Assembly: GCA_033807775.1 (NCBI GenBank)
Contig: CM066317.1
Span: 38,567,870-38,631,869 of the forward strand
Direction: 5' to 3'
Length of the DNA: 64,000 nt
Source: Saussurea involucrata
Taxonomy: Eukaryota > Streptophyta > Magnoliopsida > Asterales > Asteraceae
In this document: positions 1-11,501 of the stretch, one piece after another
Position numbering within the stretch: position 1 is the first letter of the stretch
How the letters are laid out: every line of letters begins with the position of its first letter
Program-made: the position numbers and the translations under genes
The notes under the pieces: model-generated
What the model saw: only the letters and a program-made list of their open reading frames with translations
The model's database searches: none
Told to the model about the DNA's origin: nothing

Positions 1-1860
1 TGAGGATATCTAATCTTCATATCCTCTTCCGACTCTAACGTCACTTTAGCACCTCGATGATGTTTCCATTGTACCTTTAACACAACTAATTCCTTATTAT
101 TACGTAACTTTCTAACCGATCTTTCCAAAATCGACTCCGGTTCTTCTACACAACGGCTCTTTTCATCCACTCTTACATCTGTAAGTGGAATCACATCATT
201 CTCTTCGGCTAAACATTTCCGAAGATAGCAAACATGGAAAGTATTGTGGATTCCTTCCAATTCCGGTGGAAGATCCAACTGATATGCTTGCAAACCAACT
301 CTCTTAGTTATGGTGAAAGGTCCTAGAAAACGAGGACTCAACTTTCCACGTTTACCAAACCTCATCACGCCTTTCCACAGGGATACCTTAAGCATCACGC
401 GCTCCCCAACTTGGAATTATTTTTGTCTTCTTTTCGGATCAGCATAACTCTTTTGTCGATCTTGAGCCGCTTTCATATGCTTCCGAATCTATTTCACTTT
501 ATCAGCCGTTTGTTGTACAAGTTCCGGTCCAGCAAACTGCTTTTCTCCAGCTTCTAACCAACACACTAGAGTTCTACATTTACGACCATACAAGGCTTCG
601 AAAGGTGCTCTTCCAATACCGGAATGATAACTATTGTTATACGTAAATTCTACCAAAGGTAAATGCGTATACCAGTTACCTCCAAAATCTAACACACACG
701 ACCTGAGCATATCTTCCAAAGTTTGAATGGTTCTTTCACTTTGCCCGTCCGTTTGTGGATGGTAAGCAGTGCTCAAATTGACTCTCGTACCTACTTCTTC
801 TTGTAGTGACTGCCAAAATCTCGAGATAAACCGACCATCACGATCCGACACTATAGACACCGGTATACCATGCCTTGACACCACTTCATCAATATACAGC
901 TTCGCCAATTTATCTATTGGTGACGCTTCTTTCATAGCCAGAAAGTGAGCACTCTTGGTCAATCGATCCACGATTACCCATATAGTGTCGTTACCCTTTT
1001 GTGTTCTCGGTAACTTTGTCACAAAATCCATGGTAATCTTCTCCCACTTCCATTCCGGAATTTCCAAAGACTGAAAACTTCCGTAAGGCTTTTGATGTTC
1101 CGCTTTTACTAACGAACATGTCACGCACTTTTCTACTATTCGTGCCACATCTACTTTCATAGCTGGCCACCAATAGTGTAACTTCAAATCCATATACATC
1201 TTAGTACTCCCAGGATGTATAGAGTGCTTAGATTTGTGGGCGTCTTTGAGAATCAACTCTCGATTTCCTCCCACCTTTGGCACCCAAACACGACCTTGGA
1301 ATAGTTTAATTCCACGACTATCTTCAGTCAGTTGAAGATGTTGTTTGCTCATAACTTCATCTTTCAGATTTTCTTCCAATAAAACTTCCACTTGTGCTAC
1401 TCTGATCCTTTTGATTAAACTTAACACCACCTTAATCCAGGCGTTAATCGTTTTCACACATTCCCTATATTCTTTTCTACTTAAGGCATCAACCGCAACA
1501 CTTGCTTTACCGGGATGGTAATGCAATTCCCAATCAAAATCCTTAAGTGGTTCTAACCAACATCGTCGCCTCATATTCAGCTCTTTCTAATCAAATACGT
1601 GTTTCAAACTTTTACGATCAAAGAACAGTGTGCTCTTCATTCCATACAAGTAATGTCGCCATAACTTCAGAGCAAACACTACTGCTGCCAGTTCTAAATC
1701 TTGGGTAGGGTAACTCTTTTCATGCTCTTTTAAGTTGCCTTGATGCATGAGCAATTACCTTGCCACGTTGCATTAATTCACATCCCAAACCCGTCTATCT
1801 CTATTAAAATCAAATCAATCGGAATTCCTTGCCTTTTACCATAAGGGTGTAGTCTATAAG
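1..1860 (-). pseudogene. Ty3/gypsy pol remnant: RNase H end, integrase, chromodomain-like tail
   Basis: The longest open stretch (489-1574) encodes the RNase H end (HYHPGKASVAVDALSRK) and then integrase. Integrase shows an HHCC-type zinc finger (H-x3-H, then C-VTC near 1130-1250) and the catalytic D, D, E in MDF, SDRDGRF and QSER. A stop at 489 interrupts the frame; beyond it the sequence continues to position 1 with the usual integrase C-terminus and a chromodomain-like WKHHRG...SEEDM segment. On the 5' side (1575-1860) RNase H homology such as HASRQLKEHEKSYPTQDLEL is broken by stops and joins a protease trace directly, so reverse transcriptase is deleted. Integrase would insert the cDNA copy; here it is a fossil. 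Confidence 0.85.
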
Positions 1861-1869
1861 TTTCTCACG

Positions 1870-2760
1870 AACTAAGACTTGACCCCATTAGCTATTTCAA
1901 TTACTAAGGCATCTTCCAAGGTAGTGACAGGCATAGCTAACTTTTGGTAAAACGATTGCGACACAAAAGACAAATAGGCACCATAATCAATAATACACGT
2001 GCAAGAATAAAGTTAATAAGGAATATACCAGACACTACATCCGTCGATTCCTTATCTTCTTGAACCGTCATATAAAACGTTCGACCCGTTGGTTTTGGAG
2101 TATTGGGTTTCCTCTCTTGATTTCCACTATTCTTCAGCTTTGGGCAGTCCCTTCGGTAGTGACCAGGCTTCTTACATTCATAGCAGGTTGGCCCTTGAAT
2201 ATGACAATTTCTAATCGTGTGGCCAGTTTCTACGCACTTGAAACATTTCAGACACAAATTAGTTTCTCGACGGGATTCACTACGATGATTTTTAGCAAAA
2301 GTTTCCGACTTCTGGCAAGATTCTGATCGATTCTCCCACTTTCTTTTCTCTCCCACTTGAGTTATTTCAGCTCATTTCCAGCATAAACTTCCTCCATTCT
2401 ACCATCAGTATTCAATACTGGATTAACAGGTGAAGTTACAGCGCCGGTACTCACCTCTGGTCTATGTGACTTGACGATATGGTCATTTAACATTTTTATA
2501 AACGTCTCTTGTTGTTGAGTCAGTGCAGCATTCATGACCTGCATCATGTTTTCCATTATTCGGGACTCCATAGAAGATTCCGTCATCAGCGGATCAGAAG
2601 TACCGACCTTAGGTCGATGAGTTTGACTTCCTCCTTCTCCCAAGATAGGTAGCCTTGATGAATTCACATTAGCTTCACCTCTTTCAGGTTGATCTTCCAC
2701 AAATTCATTTGTCACACGACCCTCTGAGGGAGTAGAAGACATATATGGTGTAATAACCAT
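1870..2760 (-). pseudogene. Ty3/gypsy gag remnant with two CCHC knuckles and start of protease
   Basis: The N-terminal part (2362-2760) is an open frame of 132 residues. A frame change near 2360 leads into 1937-2356, which holds two zinc knuckles, CFKCVETGHTIRNC and CYECKKPGHYRRDC, both fitting C-x2-C-x4-H-x4-C. These bind the element RNA during particle assembly. The expected capsid domain between the N-terminus and the knuckles is absent, so the gene has an internal deletion as well as a frameshift. After the knuckles the sequence runs into a decayed aspartic protease region (1870-2000), whose DTGAS active site is not preserved in an open frame. Confidence 0.8.
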
Positions 2761-3098
2761 CTTATTCTGCTAAGCACAACAGATAACCATAAGAATTGAT
2801 TATTCACAACCCTCACACAAAGAAACGTACTTTAACGTTCATTAGTCACTGTAACAATTTAGAAACAAGTATGCTTGTGTAACAATATATTCATAATAAC
2901 AGTAGCTAATTGGAATTGTGAACATATTATACATGAGGATCCTCATTACCATCGTTACAGTACTAATTTCACGTATTTCCGTCGACTCTAAGACTATCCC
3001 GTCTTAGCACTTCTACCCATATCTCACGAATCATAACTTAATTCATCTCAACTTAAGTCTATGTATCTCAGTAGCATACCTAGTTCACTTAAACTAAT
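2761..3098 (-). other. Leader between primer-binding site and gag of the gypsy element
   Basis: Non-coding stretch on the element strand between the primer-binding site and the first gag ATG (2760). It is AT-rich and I see no open frame or repeat in it. It would be the 5' untranslated leader and probably carries the packaging signal, which I cannot point to. Confidence 0.6.
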
Positions 3099-3110
3099 GC
3101 TCTGATACCA
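3099..3110 (-). promoter_or_regulatory. Primer-binding site (initiator tRNA-Met)
   Basis: The minus strand reads TGGTATCAGAGC, the standard plant primer-binding sequence complementary to the 3' end of initiator tRNA-Met, three bases inside the LTR end. It fixes the orientation of the element and the inner LTR boundary. Confidence 0.93.
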
Positions 3111-3896
3111 TATTGTAACGCCTAAAATCAGGGCTAATTTGAACCTCCAATTGCAACAAGTTATGACAAAATAACATCCAAACTTTTATATAAGAAGAGA
3201 ATTAACTATGAGGTTTCGTAATTACAAACATGGAATTCTCCCAATAACCTATTAATCTAATCATGTCCACTATAATTAGATTAACTAGGTTATCTAAGCA
3301 ATCCATCAAAAATCCTCATTGCCTTAGCTAACTTCTCCGCTTATCTCAAAAGTTGGATACTTCAAAAGCTCTCGTCCCACGTCCCATTACTTCCCTGAGC
3401 TGGTACCTGGTAAGAAAATTTAAATTGAACGATTAGGCTTACGCCTAGTGATAACATCTAGATTCAATTTAAAACATTGACAGCTTTGAAAACTCCAATA
3501 TCCAAAGCATATAAACAAACCTGGTTCCCCACCATTCTTACCGTACTCGTACTCGTATCATAATGACGGAAACATACCCGCTCCCATGAACATGACTATC
3601 ATTCAGAAAGTCATATCATCAACCTTGAAGGCCTACTATGAATCATCAAAGATTCTAGTTTATCGATCAAGCCTAAACACCTACAATTAATCACCATGCC
3701 TTTTCTTGGAATAGAAGCAGAAATAGCATTTATATATTTCCTATCTCTAATCCACCGAATAGTAAGTGAAAACGACACTTACACTTCATCTAATTCATGT
3801 TTCCACATCTCAATCACGAATAGCAACTATATATTGCCTATTCCACTATTTCAATATGAATAGCAGTTTTACCTTGCCTATTCAATTATTTCTTAT

Positions 3897-4615
3897 AGCC
3901 TCCCGAAATGAGATTAACAATACACATTATAGGCTATGAATAGCAATTCTACTTTGCCTATTCAATAATTTCAAATAGCCTCCCGAAATGGGATTAACAA
4001 TCCACTTATAGGCTCTCGCCTCCCGAAATGAGATTAACAATCCACATTATAGGCTATGAATAGCAATTCTACTTTGCCTATTCAATCATTTCATATAGCC
4101 TCCCGAAATGGGATTAACAATGCACATTATAGGCTATCGCCACCCGAAATGGGATTACAATCCACATTATAGGCTATCACCTCCCGAAATGAGATTAACA
4201 ATCCACATTATAGGCTATGAATAGCAATTCTACTTTGCCTATTCAATCATTTCATATAGCCTCCCGAAATGGGATTAACAATCCACATTATAGGCTATCG
4301 CCTCCCGAAATGGGATTACAATCCACATTATAGGCTATCACCTCCCGAAATGAGATTAACAATCCACATTATAGGCTATGAATAGCAATTCTACTTTGCC
4401 TATTCAATTATTTCATATAGCCTCCCGAAATGGGATTAACAATCCACATTATAGGCTATCGCCTCCCGAAATGGGATTACAATCCACATTATAGGCTATC
4501 GCCTCCCGAAATGGGATTACAATCCACATTATAGGCTATCGCCTCCCGAAATGGGATTACAATCCACATTATAGGCTATCGTCTCCCTAAATGGGATTAC
4601 AATCCACATTATAGG
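3897..4615. repeat. Minisatellite of 40 bp units inside the gypsy LTR
   Basis: The phrase CCTCCCGAAATGGGATTA recurs about 14 times. In 4440-4610 the period is exactly 40 bp, each unit ending in CCACATTATAGGCTATC. In the first half the 40-mers alternate with a second block containing GAATAGCAATTCTACTTTGCC, giving a higher-order repeat. About five copies of the same unit occur in the related LTR near 55340-55575. Confidence 0.93.
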
Positions 4616-5075
4616 CGAACGGGAATTATCCATTAAGTGCCTGGTCTATTCCACATTTCTCATTACCTTAGAATCAATGGCCCCAATGGGATAAATAAAT
4701 CGCGATTCATAACCGGGCCCCCGATGATTCAAGGTACACTCATTCACTAGAAATTACACCATGTGGTCAATGGCTAGTATCCGGCTCCCATAAGACCGTA
4801 CTAAGTTGCCCCCGATGCCTATTTCTAGTTACAACATGAGAACAACCGTCCCATTAAAGACAAATAAGATTAACTTGCATGCCTTATGGATCCATTACAA
4901 TTTTAAGTGGATATGTATAACAACATGTCACCACTTCTCATGTCATATTCTCAACTCTAAGAATGCTAGATAACCTATCGTATCCTCATCCTTAATTGTC
5001 CCCCCTTCGGCGACTTAGCACGGGGGTTCCGCTATGAATTTTTAGAATAACTTAATCCAATAATACATCCAATAA

Positions 5076-5375
5076 TACATCCGGAAACTATATCCGGACA
5101 TTAAAAGTTACCGGTCATTTCAAGACTTACCGGATACTATAAAAGTTACCGGGTACTACAAAAGTTACCGGGTAGTCCAAAACTTACCGGATACACACAA
5201 CTTACCGGGTACATAATCTATCCGGGCGACATCCGAAAACCAAGGTAATCCGGATACCATCCGGTATCTATTTTATCCGGTAACTACAGAATAAACAGAA
5301 CTTACCGGATACTTTGTCCTGTCCGGATACCTTCGCACAGAGGTTACCGGGTACTATCTTTTTGTCCGGAAACTG
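5076..5375. repeat. Array of degenerate TTACCGG / TCCGGATAC motifs in the LTR
   Basis: Short motifs such as TTACCGGATAC, TTACCGGGTAC and ATCCGGATACC recur every 15-30 bp through this stretch with unrelated DNA between them. The spacing is irregular, so this is not a simple tandem repeat. Similar CCGG-centred arrays lie at 6186-6310, 6713-6990 and 56087-56240. Confidence 0.8.
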
Positions 5376-6010
5376 CAGCTATGTTCTTATTTCCTCATTA
5401 AACATCCTCAGTATATCATCTTTAAATTCAATACACATCCTCATAACAGTTCTAAAACATATAAACAAGATAACAACACCAAAATCACCCAATTTTAAGG
5501 TTTATAAATCAAAAGAGATGAACTCACCTTAATGAAGATAACCCACTTTTCTGCAAAAATCAAAGATCCAAGACATCTTCTCCAATCAAGTTGTATCAGA
5601 AAGGAATCAGATTAGTTTGCAGATGCTATCTCACAAACTGGAATCACATTTACAGAATTCTTTGATTTCTTTACCTAATTTCTTCTCCTTTCTCTCTTCT
5701 TTCTCTTTTCTTTCTCACTGCTTCTCTTAACCGACCTTAGACCAAAATTGAGATATTTCTCAATTCCAATACTACTTATCCATACCTTCTTTCAAACAAT
5801 GACCATTTACACCTTCAATTTCCAAGTTTCAAACAATGACCAAACAAACCTTCTAATTTCCATTTTTCCCAAATAGTTTAAACCTTGGCCATTTTAACTT
5901 TCAATCCTTTTGGATTTTTTAAAAAACAAAAAGAACCAACGACTTAAAACAATTACCTTTAAAACCCATTCATATTAAAATGTAATATAAAAAAAATTCG
6001 AGGTGTTACA

Positions 6011-6325
6011 GAGCGACACAATTTTTTTCTTCAATTGAGTAAAAAGTTTTTATTGTGTGTCGGTCTCTCCGTTGCACACATTTGCACTATCCGAGGGGGA
6101 GCAAAGACATCCCCATGCTCCATTTCAGGGGGAGCGAGAGAAGGTTATTTCTAAATCCAAATAGTCCTATTTTATTGAAAATCTGAAAGAACAGGGGAGT
6201 TTCTGTCAAAATACCATAGTGTCCGGACAGGTTTCCGGTCACCCATCTATCCGGATAGGTTTTCGGACCTGACCCTATCCGGATCGGATTGGATTCCGGA
6301 TGACCCACCCGGACCCTTGGCTCCA
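6011..6325 (+). other. Spacer between lost pol and ORF3, with purine tracts
   Basis: Non-coding stretch holding two purine-rich tracts, GAGGGGGAGCAAAGACAT (about 6092) and CAGGGGGAGCGAGAG (about 6126). Equivalent tracts lie between pol and ORF3 in the intact copia element (about 46877) and downstream of the C2 pol. TCCGGATAG-type motifs begin at 6186. No gene is supported. Confidence 0.55.
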
Positions 6326-6333
6326 TATAAAAG
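6326..6333 (+). promoter_or_regulatory. TATA box of the ORF3 transcription unit
   Basis: TATAAAAG lies 137 bases before a good splice donor and about 810 bases before the ORF3 start codon. Transcription would be expected to begin about 30 bases downstream, near 6360. This is inferred from sequence only. Confidence 0.55.
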
Positions 6334-6462
6334 AATTCTGGACACTCTTTCGTTCATATTCTCCGGAAATTTTGAAAAACCCTCATAAACCCCTCGCCTT
6401 TCTCTCTCACACGGACATTCACAAAATCGACGATTCACACTCGATTTTCGTTCCAAACTCAG

Positions 6463-7130
6463 GTGTGTGTCACTAATATCCTTCTCGATATCGATTATGC
6501 TCATATCACGCACTTACACACACGATTCGACCATCGATTCCTCTGCTTAAGGATTTCCGAAACCCTGAATTCATCGACCATCGTTCGACCCGTTTCAAGA
6601 TGTCTTTGACTGAATTCACACATGTCGTATGCATCCACGCTCCTATTAGAACTGTTAGACTACTTGGGTTTTTGTTTGCATGTGTATTTGGGCAAAATCG
6701 ACTCACTCGAATGTCGTCCGGACACCTTCAAATCGTCCGGATACTCGCATGAATAAGATGTTTTATCCAGATACATTCAACGTCCGGTAAACCTAGTTGT
6801 CCAAAAACATAAGGGTTTCCGGTAAGTTCAACTATCCGGAAAGTTGAGGTGTCCGGTAACCAATGCCATCCGGAAACCATCTTTGTCCGGATTGTCTACT
6901 TTGTCCGGAAACTCTCTTCACATCCGGAAACCTTTGATGTCCGGATACAATGGTTTGTCCGAAAACCTTTGTTTCAATTGAGTTTGTCCGGACACCCCTG
7001 TGTTTATCAATCCAGTACCTCGTTATCTCACTGCCAGTCCTCAATCTATCTCAGATTGAGCCAATTATTGCAAAGGTACGCGCCTGCACTTGTTCATCCG
7101 CCTTAATTACTAACTTTGGTTCTTTATCAG
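6463..7130 (+). other. Predicted intron in the 5' leader of ORF3
   Basis: The donor is CTCAG|GTGTGT at 6462/6463. The acceptor is TTCTTTATCAG|AT at 7130/7131, seven bases before the ORF3 ATG. A perfect TACTAAC branch point lies about 20 bases before the acceptor (near 7109-7115), followed by a T-rich tract. The 668 bp intron also carries the TCCGGATAC motif array. Splicing has not been shown. Confidence 0.6.
6713..6990. repeat. TCCGGATAC / TCCGGAAAC motif array
   Basis: About a dozen variants of GTCCGGATAC, ATCCGGAAAC and GTCCGGTAA occur within 280 bp at irregular spacing, inside the predicted ORF3 leader intron. Further copies lie at 6186-6310, upstream of the TATA box. Confidence 0.8.
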
Positions 7131-7137
7131 ATATTCT

Positions 7138-10100
7138 ATGGCGGATCAAGAACAACCACATCCTGAAGAGCAAATTCCTCCTCAAGAGGAATTTATCGAC
7201 GAAGCAGCCGATAATGCTTTGGTCGCCCCTGACAATGGCATTGAGATAGAAGCCAACAACCATCATTTGGACGCAGCTGAGTTCCGACCACAACCACAAC
7301 ACCGTGTGGTCGTGGACATATTACTTGGTCACCCTCTCAGTGAGGCCCTCACTGTCACAGCCGATGTCCCAGTACTATATGTATATCAAGTGTGGCTCTC
7401 TGTCCAGGTCGCTACGGCTTCCATTTCCCAGACCATCACGACGCGGATCGACAACCACCGCTTCACGCTCACACCAGACACGTTCCGTCGCTTGCTATCA
7501 TTACCAGAAGCCAACGCCGGCGGACACCAAGGCTACGACCCCGCGATCAATGACACAACATTGTGTGCTCAAGTATGCGCTCTAGGCTACAACCGCGCCC
7601 TCGATCGACCTTCGGCATTTAACCGCAAATATCTGGCGCCCATCTGGTACACGCTGTTCACAATACTGAACATGTGTCTCTCATCCAGATGGAAGGGAAT
7701 AGACCAGTGCACAGGTGACGTTCTGCGTATATTCCATGCTGTATGCTACAACAGACACATCGACTTTGCAATGATTATATGGCGCGAACTGGTTACAGCT
7801 ATTCGGCAAATCGGCGGATCGAAGCAAAAGAAGTTCCTACCATATCCTCGATTCCTCTCACTGGCTGTGCGCCAACACATGGACGCGAATCCAGCAATAC
7901 CGCGACGCATTAACCGTCCGGTATGTCTTCCTTTCCATTTGCAATATATGGTGATTCGAAACCCGTCCAACGCCATAGCCATGCCTTTACCTGAAGCCCT
8001 ACTGGCACACGCAGACCCCAATGCACCGAGTGTGGTAGAATATAGGAGAGAGTTAGCTGCTCCCATGGTCTAGCCAACGCCGGAGGGACCTCCCCAGGGA
8101 GATAGACCCGAGAGACGTGAGGGTCCTAGGACAAGAGGAGGAAGGGCCCGGGCAGCAGGGGCTCCCGGGCGGGGTGTGTTGAGATTACACGGGAGGGGAA
8201 CAGGAGCGGGCGGTGCATTACATACGTGTACCAGTACTACCCAATCCCAGCAAGCCGGTACAAGCCATCAAACCATTCCCACCACCCGAACCGCGACCGA
8301 AGCAGGACCGTCGACTAGACTACACGAGGTCCAGGTCGTCACTGAATACGAACGCCCCATGCTTCACCGTGACACCTACACATACATCTCTGACCCTCCT
8401 TCGCCTACTAGGAAAGTGGAAGATGTGGAATCTGACACCACTGAATCCGATACGGATCGTACCATACGGAAACCATTAATCCCTACCCGTATCGGACCTA
8501 ACCGAGACTTTACCGAAGGAATCCCATCTGACTCACCAACACCCCCCTCATCCCTACTACCCATCCTGGTACGGGAGATACAAGGAGAGAGGAGGGAGTC
8601 TTAGTTGAAAATCAAGAAGAGTTAGAACATGTGAGAAGGAGGGAACTGCGGTCGAAAGCGAACCAAGAAAGATTAAGCCGTAAATATAAATAGGCTTCTG
8701 AGCGAATCCAGCCAAGTGTCATCCGGGTAGCCACATCTGCTATCCCGTCTCATCCGTTGGGATGGGGTATTGAAGAAGCCGCCGTGGACCTAGCAGCGCA
8801 ATTGCACAACCTCCAAAGCCACTCATCCATCTCTCAAAAGATGGATGTTTCATTTCTGCACGGGGATATAGCACAACTTCTACCGGTCTCTCACTCGGAG
8901 AGTTCTGGTAGTGATATAAGAGACCAGCAGCCCCCGGTCTCGACTTCTTTGGATGCACCATTGAGTCTAGAGCCATTGGCTAATATTACTTCTTCGGCTA
9001 GGACACAAGATGCGGAAACGAACATCGGTGCTCTTGGTGACCCGATCGGAACCTCCGTAGTGTCTCCGCATTTAAGCGGAACGCGAGGATCGGAGGGAAA
9101 TCCTACCACGGCTACCCCTGTACCAACCGTGAACGTAGGTGGCTCTGCCTCTAAGGTAGATGCTTCAACGGGTGATCTAAGTGACCCCGGTGTTATTTTA
9201 CCAGACTTTGTGTCACAGGGATATCTGCACAGCGCCCTAAAGGCTATCCGCGAGGCCATGGAACAGCGACTCACCAACGAGCTCGACAAACTGAAGAGTT
9301 TGATCAAAGGTAAGGAAATAGTCGTTGAAGCAGAAACCGCACCAACACCTCAACCGACTCCCGTTTAGCCTATCTATTCGATGGATACCTTGAAGACGAT
9401 GCTCCTAGCCCAGCTGCTCCAATACACCGACACAGATGCCTCAACCGAAGCAGACCTGATCTCCGTTCTACGATCACAGGTCACTGCTCCTTCGTCGTCC
9501 ATTACTACCAGATTGGACCAGCTTGACACGACTCTTAAGAACGTTAATCGAGCGCTCACAACGCTTTCCGAGAGAGTCGCCTCACTCGAAACTACTTGCA
9601 AGAGTAAACCCGGCGGACTCAAGCGACGACACGATGACCAGGATGATCCTGATCACCGTGAGGGGGAGAACAAGAGACTACGCTTGTCCGAGTCCGCTCC
9701 AATCATCCCTGAAACTACTGTCGTTCAACCGGAGCCGTCAACTGCGGCAACTACAACTGAAGAACAACCTGAAGCCGAGTTGAGTTTAGCCGAGATGGAA
9801 ATTGACATGGACATCTCCGATAACGAAGACCCGACGGTTGAAAAGCCTGAGGGAACAACACAGGAATTGGTCACCTTGGATACATCAGATAGGCCTGCTC
9901 TCAATATGATAGATCCAGACACTAGGGATGGTGATTTGACCCGACCCGGCGGGGAACCCGGTCCACCCGACCCGGTCGGGGCCGAGGACGGGTGTAGGAG
10001 AGTGAAACCGGGGCTGGGCCCGGGTGAACTACTCCCCATCCCGCCCGGTACCCGGTATTATTATATATGCATTAAATATATATTTTTTATAGGTATTTAT

Positions 10101-11470
10101 TTATAATATTAGATTATTAGATATCATATTCATATACCTTTCCGTTTCCCACAAATTAATTATGTCAAGCTGCACCAAGTTTTTTTTTCATTTCCATTTC
10201 TGTTTACCGGGTTTTGACCGGGTTTGACCGGGTATGTGACCGGGGCCGGGTAGCTCATCCCCGTACCCACCGGGGACCGGGGCTGGGTGTAGGGGAGTGA
10301 AACCGGGGTTGGGGCCGGGTGAGGGGATACCGGCCCCAAACCCGCCCCGTTACCATCCCTACCAGACACCCAGATCGACCCGGAGACCGAAAATGCATGG
10401 TACGAAAAAGCCGCCAGTGCTGTAAATCTCCAGGAAAACCTGATCTTCCCTACTGATGAAGACGATAATGTTGAGTACGACCAATTTCTGCTGCAAAACC
10501 TTTATGGTACACCCGTTCACTCTGCTCAAGCCACCGAGACTTCTACAAGACCCGATACTTCAGCCGCTACAAATCCAACATCTCCTCAACTAACGACAGC
10601 CTCTGATCTTCCTCCTCCCCAACAGCAAGAAATCCGATGGGAGAAGATCACGATACTCATTCCTCACCTGGAGGAATCACTGAAAAAGCTGTTCGTTCAC
10701 AGGTTATGCAATATCGAGCCTTCCTTTTGCCTTGGTATTTACAGCTCTGACCCGGAATACCAAAGTCAGTACATAAACGCAATGAAGCGGTGCCTGTCAG
10801 TTAGCCAAGTCCAAACTAAGCACAAGATCACCGAAGTGCTCAACGTCCAAAAAAGTAGAATTCTTAAAGTTATGTTTCCCGTTTTCACCGTCCGCCGAGA
10901 AGAAGGAAATGAATGGCGATTTTTCGAAGCTGGCTTCAAGAACTTCGGACCGTTCGACTTCTATGCTATACTGAAAGACATCCAAACCAGAACCATCCGA
11001 CCGCTTCAAGTAACCAAAGCGCTCGAAGCTGTTCGTTGATTCCTAGTCCGTACCATCATGATGTCCTATCTTATGGACTTCCAAATAGCAATCGAGAACA
11101 GAGCGAAGAAGGTAAACCTGCTAAACCCGAATCTGAAAGCGCCCGAACTGAAGATGTATCCTGAGAACGCACTGCTTCTGAAACCAGAATTTGGGATTGT
11201 CTACATCAACGATCAGAACGAAAAGAGATTTCTCCGCTTCAGCCAGGTCGACAGATTCTACGATGGCACACTCTTCAAAGTTCAAAATGCCTTTCGCAAC
11301 ATCATCACTCACGAGTCCGAAAACAAAAGGTATTCATATGTTCCCAATCTGAATGAAACGACTGCTCGGGAAGCATTAGAAGTGATTGAAGACCGCATCA
11401 ACTACCACCGAGCCATCTGAATGTTCGAGGTACACTTTGCGCTCCGGAAGAGATATGTTTATAACTGGCG
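7138..11470 (+). pseudogene. Decayed copia ORF3 (extra ORF downstream of pol), copy 1
   Basis: The open start (7138-8073, 311 residues) matches the N-terminal domain of the intact ORF3 at 47345: VPVLYVYQVW, a PIW segment and NRHIDF correspond to VPVQYIQQWW, PIW and NRHYDY there. Homology then continues through a stop at 8071, a frame change between about 8604 and 8757, a stop at 9366, the hAT insertion, and stops at 11037 and 11418. The middle holds a coiled-coil-like stretch and a basic motif (KRRHDD...NKRLRL, about 9622-9690). The end holds one copy of the C-terminal domain with DFQIAI (about 11079). It ends just before the polypurine tract, as expected for the last gene of the element. Function is unknown. 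Confidence 0.8.
9923..10361. mobile_element. Non-autonomous hAT element (MITE) in ORF3
   Basis: A 439 bp insertion is bounded by TAGGGATGGT at the left and its inverted form ACCATCCCTA at the right. It is flanked by perfect 8 bp direct repeats CCAGACAC (9915-9922 and 10362-10369). Eight-base target duplications and this terminus are typical of the hAT superfamily. The ends are rich in CCCGG and GACCGGG, the centre is AT-rich, and there is no transposase. Element plus duplication add 447 bp (149 codons), so the ORF3 frame is the same on both sides, but stops inside the element close it. Confidence 0.92.
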
Positions 11471-11490
11471 CCAAATCGAACTTCGATTCA

Positions 11491-11501
11491 AAGGGGGAGA
11501 T
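11491..11501 (+). promoter_or_regulatory. Polypurine tract
   Basis: AAGGGGGAGAT directly precedes the LTR start TGTTAG. It would prime plus-strand DNA synthesis. The same tract precedes the 3' LTR of the intact copia element at 52037. Confidence 0.88.

Larger units (their letters stand above)
1..6010 (-). mobile_element. Ty3/gypsy LTR retrotransposon, minus strand, 5' part, internally deleted
   Basis: Reading on the minus strand, the element runs from a long LTR (3114-6010) through a primer-binding site (3099-3110), a short leader, a broken gag (1937-2760), a protease trace and RNase H to integrase and a chromodomain-like tail at the window edge. The capsid part of gag and the whole reverse transcriptase are missing. 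The right boundary is the LTR end GGTGTTACA at 6010. The left end lies outside the window, so no target duplication can be checked. The copy is dead but could have been mobilised in trans when young. The chromodomain-like tail suggests a chromovirus. Confidence 0.9.
3114..6010 (-). repeat. 5' LTR of the gypsy element (2.9 kb)
   Basis: The LTR runs from TGTAACGCC at 3114 to GGTGTTACA at 6010 (plus-strand reading), beginning with TG and ending with CA. Inside are an array of 40 bp repeats (3897-4615) and a zone rich in TTACCGG/TCCGGATAC (5076-5375). A related LTR in the same orientation is at 54557-56239, with the same order of sub-blocks. No protein-coding frame is supported. Confidence 0.88.

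Noticed and set aside
3897..4615. CRISPR-like array of 40 bp repeats
   Set aside because: Units are contiguous with no unique spacers, and the sequence is a plant LTR.
6087..7302. Several 60-99 codon open frames on both strands
   Set aside because: They cover the CCGG motif array and the antisense of ORF3, with no coding signature.
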